Shown one piece after another: positions 47,937 to 57,311 of a DNA stretch of 64,000 nucleotides. The first letter of the stretch is position 1, and each line of letters opens with the position of its first letter. A model generated the notes under the pieces. The model worked only from the letters and a program-made list of their open reading frames with translations, did no database searches and was not told the origin of the DNA. Made by a program: the position numbers and the translations under genes. The DNA comes from FEN-1191 sp036490715 (GTDB lineage: Bacteria; Pseudomonadota; Gammaproteobacteria; Steroidobacterales; Steroidobacteraceae), in NCBI GenBank assembly GCA_036490715.1, contig DASXDL010000010.1, positions 1-64,000 on the forward strand, in the 5' to 3' direction.

Positions 47937-50567
47937 GTGACCGAAATAGCCCGCGAAATCATCCCCGTCAGCCTCGAAGACGAGATGCGCAAGTCCTATC
48001 TGGACTATGCGATGAGCGTGATCGTCGGGCGCGCGCTGCCGGATGTGCGCGACGGCCTGAAACCGGTTCACCGGCGCGTGCTGCATGCGATGCGCGAGCT
48101 GGGCAACGACTACAACCGGCCGTACAAGAAATCCGCGCGCGTGGTCGGCGATGTCATCGGCAAGTACCACCCGCACGGCGATGTGGCGGTATACGACACC
48201 ATCGTGCGTCTGGCGCAGCCGTTCTCGATGCGCTACCTGTTGGTGGACGGCCAGGGCAATTTTGGCTCGGTCGACGGCGATGCGCCGGCGGCGATGCGCT
48301 ACACCGAGGTGCGCATGTCGCGCCTGGCGCACGAACTGCTGGCCGACATCGACAAGGAGACGGTCGATTTCGTCCCCAATTACGATGAGTCCGAGACCGA
48401 GCCGTCGGTCATGCCGACGCGTATTCCGAACCTGCTGGTCAACGGTGCCTCGGGCATCGCGGTCGGAATGGCGACCAACATACCGCCGCACAACCTTACC
48501 GAGATCGCCAACGCCTGCCTGGCGCTGATCGACGATCCGTCACTGACGCTCGCCGCTCTGATGCAGCACGTGCCGGGCCCGGACTTCCCGACCGCCGGCA
48601 TCATCAACGGCGCGCAGGAAATTGTTACCGCCTACAAGACCGGCCGCGGCCGCCTGTCGATCCGGGCCCGGGCCTCGTTCGAGGAGCTCGACGAGCGTGG
48701 CCGGCAGTCGATCGTGGTCACCGAGCTGCCGTATCAGGTCAACAAGGCGCGGTTGCTGGAGCGCATCGCCGAGCTGGTGCGCAACAAGCAGATCGAGGGC
48801 ATCTCGGAGCTGCGCGACGAGTCCGACAAGGATGGCATGCGGGTGGTGATCGAGCTCAAGCGCGGCGAGGTCGCCGAGATCGTGCTCAATAACCTGTATG
48901 CGCAGACACCGCTCGAAACCGTGTTCGGCATCAACATGGTGGCGCTGCTGGATGGCCAGCCGAAGCTGATGTCGCTGCGCGAGATGCTCGATGCGTTCCT
49001 GCGGCACCGGCGCCAGGTGGTCACTCGTCGCACGATCTTCGAACTGCGGCGGGCGCGCGAGCGCGCCCACATTCTCGAGGGGCTGGCCGTGGCACTGGCC
49101 AGCATCGACGACGTCATTGCACTGATCAAGGCTTCGCCCACGCCGGCCGATGCCCGCGCGGCGATGTTGGCGCGTGGTTGGCCGCCGGGCGCGGTGGCGC
49201 AGATGCTCGAGCGCGGCGGTGCCGCGGCCACGCGCCCGGACGACCTGGCGCCCGAGGTCGGCCTGGCCGACGGCATGTATCGGCTGAGCGAGGCGCAGGC
49301 GCAGGCGATCCTCGATATGCGGCTGCATCGGCTCACCGGCCTTGAGCAGAACAAGATCGTGGAGGAATACGCCGCGCTGCTGGAGCAGATTGCCGATCTG
49401 TCGGACATCCTGGCGCGGCCGGCGCGCCTGACGCAGGTGGTGCGCGCCGAGATCGTCGAGGTGCGCGATACCTTCGGCGATGCGCGCCGCACCGAGATTA
49501 GCCGCGATCATCTAGATCTGAGCACCGAGGATCTGATCGAGCCGCAGGACGTCGCGGTAACGTTGTCGCACGCCGGCTATGCCAAGGCGCAGCCGGTGTC
49601 CGACTACCAGGCGCAGCGGCGTGGCGGCCGCGGCAAGGCCGCGACCGCGGTCAAGGACGAGGATTTCATCGAGAAGTTCTTCGTCGCCCACACTCACGAC
49701 ACGCTGCTGTGCTTCTCCAATCGCGGCAAGATCTACTGGCTGCGCGTGTTCGAGCTGCCGCAGGGCGGACGCGGCTCGCGCGGCAAGCCGATCGTCAATC
49801 TGTTGCCGCTCGAGGAAGGCGAGAAGATCAGCGCGCTGCTGCCGGTCAAGCAGTTCGACGAGCAGCACTTCGTGTTCATGGCCACCAGCAGCGGCACGGT
49901 CAAGAAGACGCCGCTGGCGGCGTTTTCGCGCCCGCGTCCGAGCGGCATCATCGCGCTCGACCTGCGCGGCGACGATCACCTGGTCGGCGTGGCGCTGACC
50001 GATACCACGCGCGACATCATGCTGGTGACCAGCGGCGGCAAGGCGATCCGCTTCCACGAGGAAGAGGTGCGAGCGATGGGGCGCGAGGCCGCCGGCGTGC
50101 GCGGCGTGCGTCTGGGTGAAGGCCAACGCCTGATCGCATTGCTGGTGCTGGGCGAGGGCCATGTCCTCACCGCTTCCGAGAATGGTTACGGCAAGCTCAC
50201 GCCGCTGGAGGAATTCCCCAGTCACGGCCGCGGCGCCCAGGGCGTGATTGCGCTGCAGACCACCGATCGCAATGGCGCCACGGTCGCGGCGCTGCAGGTA
50301 CAGCCGGGCGATGAGCTGATGCTGATCAGCTCGACCGGTACGCTGGTGCGAACACCGGTGGCCGACATCTCGGTGGTGGGTCGCAATACCCAGGGCGTGC
50401 GCCTGATTCGCCTGGGCGAGGCCGAGCGCCTCACCGGCGTCGAACGTGTGGCTGGGCTGGATGGCGGCGATGACGCCGGCGCCCTGGCCGAAGGCGGCGA
50501 CGCGGACGCCGACGGCCATGTCGGCGACGAGCCCGCCGCCGGCAGCGACGATCTAAGCCCGTTGTAG
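47937..50567 (+). CDS. gyrA: DNA gyrase subunit A (Val at position 83)
   Basis: 876 residues; introduces negative supercoils with GyrB. Catalytic Tyr122 in AAMRYTEVRMS has the same number as in E. coli. The breakage-reunion domain spans about 1-525, followed by the C-terminal beta-pinwheel with the GyrA box QRRGGRGK. In the quinolone region the sequence is HPHGDVAVYD: residue 83 is Val instead of Ser, while Asp87 is kept. GTG 47937 gives a normal N-terminus (EIAREIIPVSLEDEMRKSYLDYAMSV). An acidic tail ends the protein. Confidence 0.97.
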   Translation: MTEIAREIIPVSLEDEMRKSYLDYAMSVIVGRALPDVRDGLKPVHRRVLHAMRELGNDYNRPYKKSARVVGDVIGKYHPHGDVAVYDTIVRLAQPFSMRYLLVDGQGNFGSVDGDAPAAMRYTEVRMSRLAHELLADIDKETVDFVPNYDESETEPSVMPTRIPNLLVNGASGIAVGMATNIPPHNLTEIANACLALIDDPSLTLAALMQHVPGPDFPTAGIINGAQEIVTAYKTGRGRLSIRARASFEELDERGRQSIVVTELPYQVNKARLLERIAELVRNKQIEGISELRDESDKDGMRVVIELKRGEVAEIVLNNLYAQTPLETVFGINMVALLDGQPKLMSLREMLDAFLRHRRQVVTRRTIFELRRARERAHILEGLAVALASIDDVIALIKASPTPADARAAMLARGWPPGAVAQMLERGGAAATRPDDLAPEVGLADGMYRLSEAQAQAILDMRLHRLTGLEQNKIVEEYAALLEQIADLSDILARPARLTQVVRAEIVEVRDTFGDARRTEISRDHLDLSTEDLIEPQDVAVTLSHAGYAKAQPVSDYQAQRRGGRGKAATAVKDEDFIEKFFVAHTHDTLLCFSNRGKIYWLRVFELPQGGRGSRGKPIVNLLPLEEGEKISALLPVKQFDEQHFVFMATSSGTVKKTPLAAFSRPRPSGIIALDLRGDDHLVGVALTDTTRDIMLVTSGGKAIRFHEEEVRAMGREAAGVRGVRLGEGQRLIALLVLGEGHVLTASENGYGKLTPLEEFPSHGRGAQGVIALQTTDRNGATVAALQVQPGDELMLISSTGTLVRTPVADISVVGRNTQGVRLIRLGEAERLTGVERVAGLDGGDDAGALAEGGDADADGHVGDEPAAGSDDLSPL

Positions 50568-50612
50568 ATTTGCATGCTCGCTGAAGCCCCCGCTAATACC
50601 AGAGGTCGTTGC

Positions 50613-51689
50613 GTGCGCGTTTTTAACTTTGCCGCCGGCCCGGCGGCGTTGCCGCTCGAGGTGCTAAAACAGGCACGAGACGAACTGACCGATTGGCGCG
50701 GCAGCGGCATGTCGGTGATGGAGATCAGCCATCGCAGCAAGGCGTTCATGGCGGTCGCATCCGAGGCCGAACGCGATCTGCGCGAGCTGCTGTCGATTCC
50801 GGCGAACTACAAGGTGCTGTTCATGCAGGGCGGCGCCACCGCGCAGTTCTCGGCGATTCCGCTGAACCTGGCGCAGCCGCAGGTGCGCGTCGACTACGTC
50901 GACACCGGCTCCTGGTCCAGCAAAGCGCTCAAGCTCGCCAAGGACTACTGCCAGGTCAACGTCGCGGCGACATCAGAGGCCAGCAACTACACTACCGTGC
51001 CACCGCAGAGCAGCTGGCGGCTCACTCCTGGCGCCGCCTATCTGCACTACACCCCGAACGAAACCATCGGCGGGCTGGAGTTTCCGTTCGTGCCGCAGGT
51101 CGACGCGCCGCTGGTGGCGGACATGTCCTCGACCATCCTGTCGCGGCCGATCGAGGTCAGCCGCTTTGGTCTGATCTACGCCGGCGCGCAAAAGAACATC
51201 GGACCGTCGGGCCTGTGCGTGGTGATCGTGCGCGATGACCTGCTCGGCCACGCGCGCGCCGGCACGCCCAGTGTGTGGAACTATCAGGCCATGGCGGCCG
51301 AAGACTCGATGCTGAACACACCGCCGACCTTCGCCTGGTACTTCGCCGGACTGGTGTTCAAGTGGATCAAAAAGCAGGGCGGACTCACGGCGATGGCCGA
51401 GCGCAACGGCGCCAAGGCGCAGCTGCTGTACCGGACCATCGATGAATCGGATTTTTACCGCAACCCGGTCGATCCGCCCTGTCGCTCGTGGATGAACGTG
51501 CCATTCATATTGAAGGATGCGGCACTGGACCAGCCGTTCCTGGCCGAGGCCAGCCGCGCCGGGCTCATGAACCTGGCGGGCCACCGCTCGGTCGGCGGCA
51601 TGCGCGCCAGCATCTACAACGCCACTTCGCTCGAGGCCGTCGAGGCGCTGTGCGCCTTCATGCTCGATTTCGCGCGCCGTCACGGCTGA
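50613..51689 (+). CDS. serC: Phosphoserine aminotransferase
   Basis: 358 residues from GTG 50613, seven bases after AGAGG; this yields the classic VRVFNFAAGPAALPLEVL, while an ATG at 50574 adds 13 unrelated residues. PLP lysine in IYAGAQKNIGPSGL; MEISHRSKAF and MQGGATAQFSAIP are conserved. Makes 3-phosphoserine and also serves pyridoxine synthesis. First of the run serC-serA-pheA-hisC-aroA-cmk. Confidence 0.96.
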   Translation: MRVFNFAAGPAALPLEVLKQARDELTDWRGSGMSVMEISHRSKAFMAVASEAERDLRELLSIPANYKVLFMQGGATAQFSAIPLNLAQPQVRVDYVDTGSWSSKALKLAKDYCQVNVAATSEASNYTTVPPQSSWRLTPGAAYLHYTPNETIGGLEFPFVPQVDAPLVADMSSTILSRPIEVSRFGLIYAGAQKNIGPSGLCVVIVRDDLLGHARAGTPSVWNYQAMAAEDSMLNTPPTFAWYFAGLVFKWIKKQGGLTAMAERNGAKAQLLYRTIDESDFYRNPVDPPCRSWMNVPFILKDAALDQPFLAEASRAGLMNLAGHRSVGGMRASIYNATSLEAVEALCAFMLDFARRHG

Positions 51690-51708
51690 TCGGATTGAGG
51701 TCGGCGCG

Positions 51709-52890
51709 ATGGGCTTCAAGATTCTGACCCTGAACAACATCAGCGTGCGCGGGCTCGAGCGCCTGCCGCGCGAGCGCTACGAGATGGCCTCCGAGATCGG
51801 CAGTCCGCATGCCGTGCTGCTGCGCTCGGCCGACCTGCACGCGATGCCGATCCCGCCCTCGGTGCTGGCGGTGGCACGCGCTGGCGCCGGCACCAACAAC
51901 ATTCCGGTGGCGGCGTTGAGCCGACGCGGCGTGCCGGTGTTCAACGCGCCCGGGGCCAACGCCAATGCGGTCAAGGAGCTGGTGCTCGCCGGGCTGTTCC
52001 TGGCGGCACGCAATATCTGCCAGGCCTGGGACTACACCCGCTCGCTGCGCGGTGACGAGCACAGCATCGATGCCGAGGTCGAGAAGGGCAAGAAGAAGTT
52101 CGTCGGCTTCGAACTGCCCGGCCGCACGCTCGGCGTGATCGGACTGGGCGCCATCGGCGTCGAGGTGTGCAACAGCGCCCAGGCCTTGGGTATGAAGGTG
52201 CTGGGTTACGATCCGCAGATCACCGTGACGCGCGCCTGGCAGCTTTCCTCCTCGGTGCAGCAGGCGCTGTCGCTCGATGACCTGTTCGCGCGCTCCGACA
52301 TGGTCAGCGTGCACGTGCCGGTGCTCGCGGCCACCCGCGGACTGGTCAACGGCGCGCGCATTCGGCTGATGCGGCCGGGCGGGGTGATACTCAATTTCGC
52401 CCGTGCCCCGATCGTCAACGAAGCCGAGCTGATCGCCGAACTCGACCGCGGCCATCTGCACGCGTATATCTGTGACTTTCCGAGCAACGCGCTCAGGGAG
52501 CACCCGCGGGCGGTGACGCTGCCGCACCTGGGCGCATCCACGATCGAAGCCGAGGACAACTGCGCGATCATGGTGGCCGACACGCTGCGTGAATTCCTGG
52601 AACAGGGGCACATCCGACACTGCGTCAACTTTCCGGACGCGGCGCTGCCGCGCCAGGCCGGCTCGATTCGGCTGGCGATCGCCAACGCCAACGTGCCCAA
52701 CATGGTCGGCCAGATCTCAACCTGCCTGGCCAGTGCCGGCCTCAACATCGCCGAGCTGCTCAATCGATCGCTGGGCGAGTACGCCTATACGCTGATCGAT
52801 GCCGAGGGCGTGGCCGACGAGGCCTTGCTGGGGCGCATCGGCGCGATCGAAGGTGTGCTGTCGGTGCGCCTGGTGCGGGCTCCGGACTGA
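51709..52890 (+). CDS. serA: D-3-phosphoglycerate dehydrogenase
   Basis: 393 residues. NAD-binding GVIGLGAIGVEVCNSAQALGM; catalytic Arg in NFARAPIVNEAELI, Glu in the following helix and His in LPHLGASTIEAEDN. A C-terminal ACT domain (about 315-393, IANANVPNMVGQISTCLASAG) suggests serine feedback. The N-terminus is shorter than in E. coli SerA. The first step of serine synthesis placed directly after serC. Confidence 0.95.
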   Translation: MGFKILTLNNISVRGLERLPRERYEMASEIGSPHAVLLRSADLHAMPIPPSVLAVARAGAGTNNIPVAALSRRGVPVFNAPGANANAVKELVLAGLFLAARNICQAWDYTRSLRGDEHSIDAEVEKGKKKFVGFELPGRTLGVIGLGAIGVEVCNSAQALGMKVLGYDPQITVTRAWQLSSSVQQALSLDDLFARSDMVSVHVPVLAATRGLVNGARIRLMRPGGVILNFARAPIVNEAELIAELDRGHLHAYICDFPSNALREHPRAVTLPHLGASTIEAEDNCAIMVADTLREFLEQGHIRHCVNFPDAALPRQAGSIRLAIANANVPNMVGQISTCLASAGLNIAELLNRSLGEYAYTLIDAEGVADEALLGRIGAIEGVLSVRLVRAPD

Positions 52891-52895
52891 CCACC

Positions 52896-54053
52896 ATGGC
52901 AACCGGTAAACGTACCCGCAGCTCAGGCCGCAGCCGCGTGGCGCCGGCGCCCAAGCCAAGGCCGCCGCGCGCGGCCAACCTGGACGCGCTGCGCGCCGCG
53001 ATTGACGGTGTCGATGAGCAGCTGCACGCGCTGCTGAACGAGCGCGCGCGCCTGGCGCAGCGCGCCGGCGTGTCCAAGCACCAGGATGGTCACACGGTGG
53101 ACTTCTACCGGCCCGAGCGCGAGGCCGAGGTGCTGCGCCGGGTGCTCGAACGCAATCCCGGACCGCTGCGCAACGAAGAAGTCGTGCGGCTGTTCCGCGA
53201 GATCATGTCGGCCTGCCTGGCGCAGGAGGAACCGCTCAAGGTCGCGTTCCTCGGCCCCGAAGGCACCTTCACCCAGCAGGCGGTGCTGCGCCACTTCGGT
53301 CACTCGGTGCGCGCGCTGGCGCTGCCGACCGTGGATGAAGTGTTCCAGGAAGTGGAGGCCGGCAACGCCGACTTCGGCGTGGTCGCGATCGAAAACTCCA
53401 GCGAAGGCACCATCACCAATACGCTCGATCGCCTGATGGGCAGTCCGCTGCACATCTGTGGCGAGGTTGAGCTGCGCATCCACCACTGCCTGATGGGCAA
53501 GATGGACGCGCTGGCGCGGGTGCTGCGGGTGTGCTCGCACGGCCAGGGCCTGGCGCAGTGTCGCGGCTGGCTCGATGAGCACCTGCCCGAGGCCGAGCGC
53601 GTGGCGGTGGCGAGCAACGCCGAGGGCGCGCGCCGTGCGCGCGATGAGCAGGGCACCGCGGCGATCGCCGGGGAGACCGCGGCCGACGTCTACGGTCTGA
53701 ACATCCTGGTGCGCGAGATCGAGGATCGGCCCGATAACGCCACCCGTTTCCTGGTACTGGGACGCAAGCTGCTGCGCCCGAGCGGCCAGGATCGCACCAC
53801 GCTGCTGCTGTCGATCGGCCACACCGAATCGGCCGGGGCGCTGCACCGGCTGCTCGAGCCGCTGGCGCGCTATCGCATCAGCATGACGCGCATCGAGTCG
53901 CGACCGTCGCGCCGGCGCAAGTGGGACTACGTGTTCTTCATCGACATCGAGGGACATGCCGAGGATCCGGATGTACGCAAGGCGCTCAAGGCGCTCAAAA
54001 AACGCGCCTCGCTGCTGCGGGTGATCGGCTCCTATCCCCGCGCGGTGCTGTAA
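52896..54053 (+). CDS. pheA: Chorismate mutase / prephenate dehydratase (P-protein)
   Basis: 385 residues. A basic 27-residue tail, AroQ-type chorismate mutase (about 28-115: LDALRAAIDGVDEQLHALLNERARLAQ), prephenate dehydratase (about 120-300: FLGPEGTFTQQAVL, VVAIENSSEGTI, the TRF motif in NATRFLVLG) and an ACT domain with the phenylalanine-binding ESRPSRRRKW. Converts chorismate to phenylpyruvate. Start 5 bases after serA. Confidence 0.96.
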   Translation: MATGKRTRSSGRSRVAPAPKPRPPRAANLDALRAAIDGVDEQLHALLNERARLAQRAGVSKHQDGHTVDFYRPEREAEVLRRVLERNPGPLRNEEVVRLFREIMSACLAQEEPLKVAFLGPEGTFTQQAVLRHFGHSVRALALPTVDEVFQEVEAGNADFGVVAIENSSEGTITNTLDRLMGSPLHICGEVELRIHHCLMGKMDALARVLRVCSHGQGLAQCRGWLDEHLPEAERVAVASNAEGARRARDEQGTAAIAGETAADVYGLNILVREIEDRPDNATRFLVLGRKLLRPSGQDRTTLLLSIGHTESAGALHRLLEPLARYRISMTRIESRPSRRRKWDYVFFIDIEGHAEDPDVRKALKALKKRASLLRVIGSYPRAVL

Positions 54054-54057
54054 CGGC

Positions 54058-55194
54058 ATGAGCGGCGATCGCCATCCCGGCCGGCTCGCGGTGCAGTCGG
54101 TGCGCGAGCTGTCGCCCTACGTGCCCGGCAAGCCGATCTCGGAACTCGAGCGCGAGCTTGGCATTCGTGACATCGTCAAGCTGGCATCGAATGAAAATCC
54201 TCACGGCCCCAGTCCGGCGACGCTCGCGGCCATGCACGCGGCGCTCGAACAGGTGTGGCTGTATCCGGACGGCGGCGGTCACGAGCTCAAACAGGCGCTC
54301 GCGCGCCACCTGAAGATCGATGCCGCCTGCCTGACGCTCGGCAACGGCTCGAATGATCTGTTGATGCTGCTGGCCGAGGCGTTTCTGACCAGCGCACACA
54401 GCGCGGTGTATTCCCAATATGGCTTTGCGATCTATCCGCTGGTCACGCGCGAGACTGGCGCGCGCCTGATCACGGTACCGGCGCTGGGCGCCGGCGATCC
54501 GATGCCGCTCGGGCATGACCTGGCGGCTATGACGGCGGCGATTACACCCGAGACACGCCTGGTGTTCATCGCCAACCCCAACAATCCGACCGGCACCTGG
54601 GCGGCGCCTGCGCTGGTGAAAACGCTGCTGGAGCGCGCACCGGACAGCACGCTGGTGGTGCTGGATGAGGCCTACTTCGAGTACGGCCATCCGCGCGGCA
54701 GCCAGGATGGCGTGCCGTGGCTCTCCGAGCATCCCAACCTCGTCGTTCTGCGCACCTTCTCCAAGGCCTACGGTCTGGCGGGCGCGCGGGTTGGTTACGC
54801 GCTCTCGCACCCGGAGGTGGCCGAGGTGCTCAACCGCCTGCGGCCGGCCTTCAACGTCAATTCCGTGGCCCAGGCCGGCGCGATCGCCGCTTTATCGGAT
54901 CAGGCCCACATGCGCGCCAGCGTCGCTGCGACGCTGCGCGAACTGGAGCGGGTGCAGCGCGAGCTTGGCGCGCAGGGACTGTGGAGCGCCCCGAGCGCCG
55001 CCAACTTCGTGCTGCTGCGATTACCGATACCGGCACTGCCGGTGTATGAACAGCTGCTGCGCCATGGCGTGATCGTGCGTCCGCTGGGCGGCTACGGCCT
55101 CAAGGATTACCTGCGGGTATCGATCGGCCTGCCGGCGGACAACGACCGGCTGCTGAGCGCGTTGGCGCGGGTACTGTCGGCGCACGCCACATGA
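54058..55194 (+). CDS. hisC: HisC-type aminotransferase, second copy (likely aromatic)
   Basis: 378 residues, PLP fold type I. LSPYVPGKPISELERELGI, LASNENPHGPS, NPNNPTGTW, DEAYFEYG and the PLP lysine in TFSKAYGLAGARVGY. Paralog of the operon hisC at 12534-13589. Its place between pheA and aroA matches hisC2 of Pseudomonas, where the enzyme transaminates phenylpyruvate and 4-hydroxyphenylpyruvate; histidinol-phosphate activity may remain. Its stop overlaps the aroA start (ATGA). Confidence 0.93.
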   Translation: MSGDRHPGRLAVQSVRELSPYVPGKPISELERELGIRDIVKLASNENPHGPSPATLAAMHAALEQVWLYPDGGGHELKQALARHLKIDAACLTLGNGSNDLLMLLAEAFLTSAHSAVYSQYGFAIYPLVTRETGARLITVPALGAGDPMPLGHDLAAMTAAITPETRLVFIANPNNPTGTWAAPALVKTLLERAPDSTLVVLDEAYFEYGHPRGSQDGVPWLSEHPNLVVLRTFSKAYGLAGARVGYALSHPEVAEVLNRLRPAFNVNSVAQAGAIAALSDQAHMRASVAATLRELERVQRELGAQGLWSAPSAANFVLLRLPIPALPVYEQLLRHGVIVRPLGGYGLKDYLRVSIGLPADNDRLLSALARVLSAHAT

Positions 55195-56522
55195 GCGCGC
55201 CGCCCCGCTACCTGGCGCACCCCGCCGAATCCGTCCAAGGCGAGTTGCACGTGCCCGGCGACAAGTCGATCTCGCACCGGGCGCTGATGCTGGGCGGCAT
55301 TGCCAGCGGTGAGACTTCGATCAGCGGCTTTCTGGCGAGCGAGGATTGCCTGGCGACGCTTGCGGCGCTGCGCGCGCTCGGCGTGTCCATCGAGCGCAAC
55401 GCAAACACCGAGGTGCGCGTGCACGGAGCTGGGTCGCGCGGCTTGCAGGGCAGCGCGCAGTCGCTCGACATGGGCAACGCCGGTACCGCGATCCGATTGC
55501 TCATGGGGCTGCTGGCCGGCCAGGCCTTCGACAGCACGCTGATCGGGGATGCCTCGCTGATGCGCCGGCCGATGGAGCGCGTGGCCACGCCGCTGCGCTT
55601 GATGGGAGCGCAGATCGAAACGGAAGGCGGCAAACCGCCGGTGCGCATCCATGGCGGCGCGGCGTTGCACGCGTTGGATTACCGCCTGCCGATGGCCAGC
55701 GCCCAGGTGAAATCGGCGCTGCTACTGGCCGGCCTGTACGCTCAGGGCGAGATCCGCGTGACCGAACCGGCAGCGACGCGCGATCACACCGAGCGCATGC
55801 TGCGCGGCTTCGGCGTTGCGATCGAAAGCGCCGATCAACGGGTGCGCCTGGCCGGTGGCCAGAGTCTGCACGGCTGCGATATCACGGTGCCGGGTGATTT
55901 CTCCTCGGCGGCGTTCTTCCTGGTCGCCGGCTGCCTGGCGGCGCGCCACGGCCTGACGCTGCGGAATGTCGGCGTCAATCCCACGCGCACCGGATTGCTC
56001 GAGCTGCTGCGGATGATGGGCGCCGACATCGAAGTGCAGGCACAGCACACGAGCGGCCCGGAGCCGATCGCTGATGTGCACGTGCGACAAAGCGCGCTGC
56101 GCGGCATCCGGGTGCCCGAACGGCTGGTGCCGCTGGCGATCGACGAGTTTCCGGTGTTGTTCGTGGCCGCCGCTGCGGCCGAGGGCGAAACCCTGGTCAC
56201 CGGCGCTGCCGAACTGCGGGTCAAGGAGAGCGACCGGCTGGCGGTAATGGCGCAGGGATTGAAAACCCTGGGGCTGGACTGCGAGCTGCTGCCGGACGGC
56301 ATCCGTATCCAGGGACTGGGCGCGGGCGCCGGGCGCACCCGCCTGTCGGGGGGCCATATCGACAGCCATGGCGATCATCGGATCGCCATGGCGTTCGCCA
56401 TCGCCAGCTTGATCGCCGCCGCACCGATCGAGATCGCCGACGTCGCCAATGTTTCGACTTCGTTTCCGGGCTTTCCGGCGCTGGCGCGCGCCGCGGGGCT
56501 GAAGCTCGAGGAACTCCCGTGA
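55191..56522 (+). CDS. aroA: 3-phosphoshikimate 1-carboxyvinyltransferase (EPSP synthase)
   Basis: 443 residues; sixth step of the shikimate pathway. VPGDKSISHRALMLGG, MGNAGTAIRLLMGLLAG, DASLMRRPMERVATPL, and AAELRVKESDRLAVMAQGL; the end DHRIAMAFAIASL holds the catalytic-loop residues. In Pseudomonas a tyrA domain lies just before; here there is none between hisC and aroA. Overlaps cmk by 4 bases. Confidence 0.96.
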   Translation: MSAPPRYLAHPAESVQGELHVPGDKSISHRALMLGGIASGETSISGFLASEDCLATLAALRALGVSIERNANTEVRVHGAGSRGLQGSAQSLDMGNAGTAIRLLMGLLAGQAFDSTLIGDASLMRRPMERVATPLRLMGAQIETEGGKPPVRIHGGAALHALDYRLPMASAQVKSALLLAGLYAQGEIRVTEPAATRDHTERMLRGFGVAIESADQRVRLAGGQSLHGCDITVPGDFSSAAFFLVAGCLAARHGLTLRNVGVNPTRTGLLELLRMMGADIEVQAQHTSGPEPIADVHVRQSALRGIRVPERLVPLAIDEFPVLFVAAAAAEGETLVTGAAELRVKESDRLAVMAQGLKTLGLDCELLPDGIRIQGLGAGAGRTRLSGGHIDSHGDHRIAMAFAIASLIAAAPIEIADVANVSTSFPGFPALARAAGLKLEELP

Positions 56523-57199
56523 GCGTGCCGGTGCTGGCGATCGACGGTCCCAGCGGCTCGGGCAAGGGGACGGTGAGCCGGATGCTGGCGCAGCGCAGCG
56601 GCTGGCATCTGCTCGATAGTGGTGCGCTGTACCGGTTGGTGGCCTGCGCCGGGGTCCTGCAACGGCTCAACGCCGACGATATCGCCGGCCACGCGCGCGT
56701 GGCCGAGCGCATGCAGGTCGAATTTTGTGCCGACCGGGACGGCGCCGAGCACATCCTGCTCGAAGGGCGCGAGGTGTCCGGAGAGCTGCGTACCGAGGAA
56801 ACCGGCGCGGGGGCTTCCCGGGTGGCCGCCTGGCCGCAAGTACGCCAGGCCCTGTTGGCCCGCCAGCGCGCCTTTGCCGTGGCCCCGGGTTTGGTAGCCG
56901 ACGGGCGCGACATGGGGACCGTGGTGTTCCCGGGCGCCCGGCTCAAAATCTTCTTGACGGCAAGCCCCGAGGAGCGGGCCCGCCGACGCTATAACCAGTT
57001 GAAAGAGAAGGACTCTGGTGTTAGCCTTGCCGCCCTTTCGCTCGAGATCGCTAAACGCGACCGGCGCGATTCGACACGATCCGTGGCACCGCTGGTAGCG
57101 GCCGCCGACGCGATCGTCCTGGACTCGACGGCTCTGAGCGCCGCCGAAGTGGCGGACGAAGTCTATGCGCTCGGGCGGGCCAAGGTGTTGTGGCCGTGA
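56519..57199 (+). CDS. cmk: Cytidylate kinase
   Basis: 226 residues. P-loop DGPSGSGKGTVSRMLA at the N-terminus; LLDSGALYRLVA, VADGRDMGTVVFPGA, LKIFLTASPEERARRRY and KRDRRDSTRSVAPL follow the family. Phosphorylates CMP and dCMP. GTG start in overlap with aroA; cmk-rpsA-ihfB is a standard gammaproteobacterial order. Confidence 0.96.
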   Translation: MSVPVLAIDGPSGSGKGTVSRMLAQRSGWHLLDSGALYRLVACAGVLQRLNADDIAGHARVAERMQVEFCADRDGAEHILLEGREVSGELRTEETGAGASRVAAWPQVRQALLARQRAFAVAPGLVADGRDMGTVVFPGARLKIFLTASPEERARRRYNQLKEKDSGVSLAALSLEIAKRDRRDSTRSVAPLVAAADAIVLDSTALSAAEVADEVYALGRAKVLWP

Positions 57200-57311
57200 G
57201 GGGTCGGATCGAGGACATTGTCGGCGTTGCAGGATGCGACGTCCGTTGGGTGCAACCCGTGCGGCCGGAGGCTTCGCGGCGATCATGGCACGGTGACGTG
57301 CGAGAGAGTGT

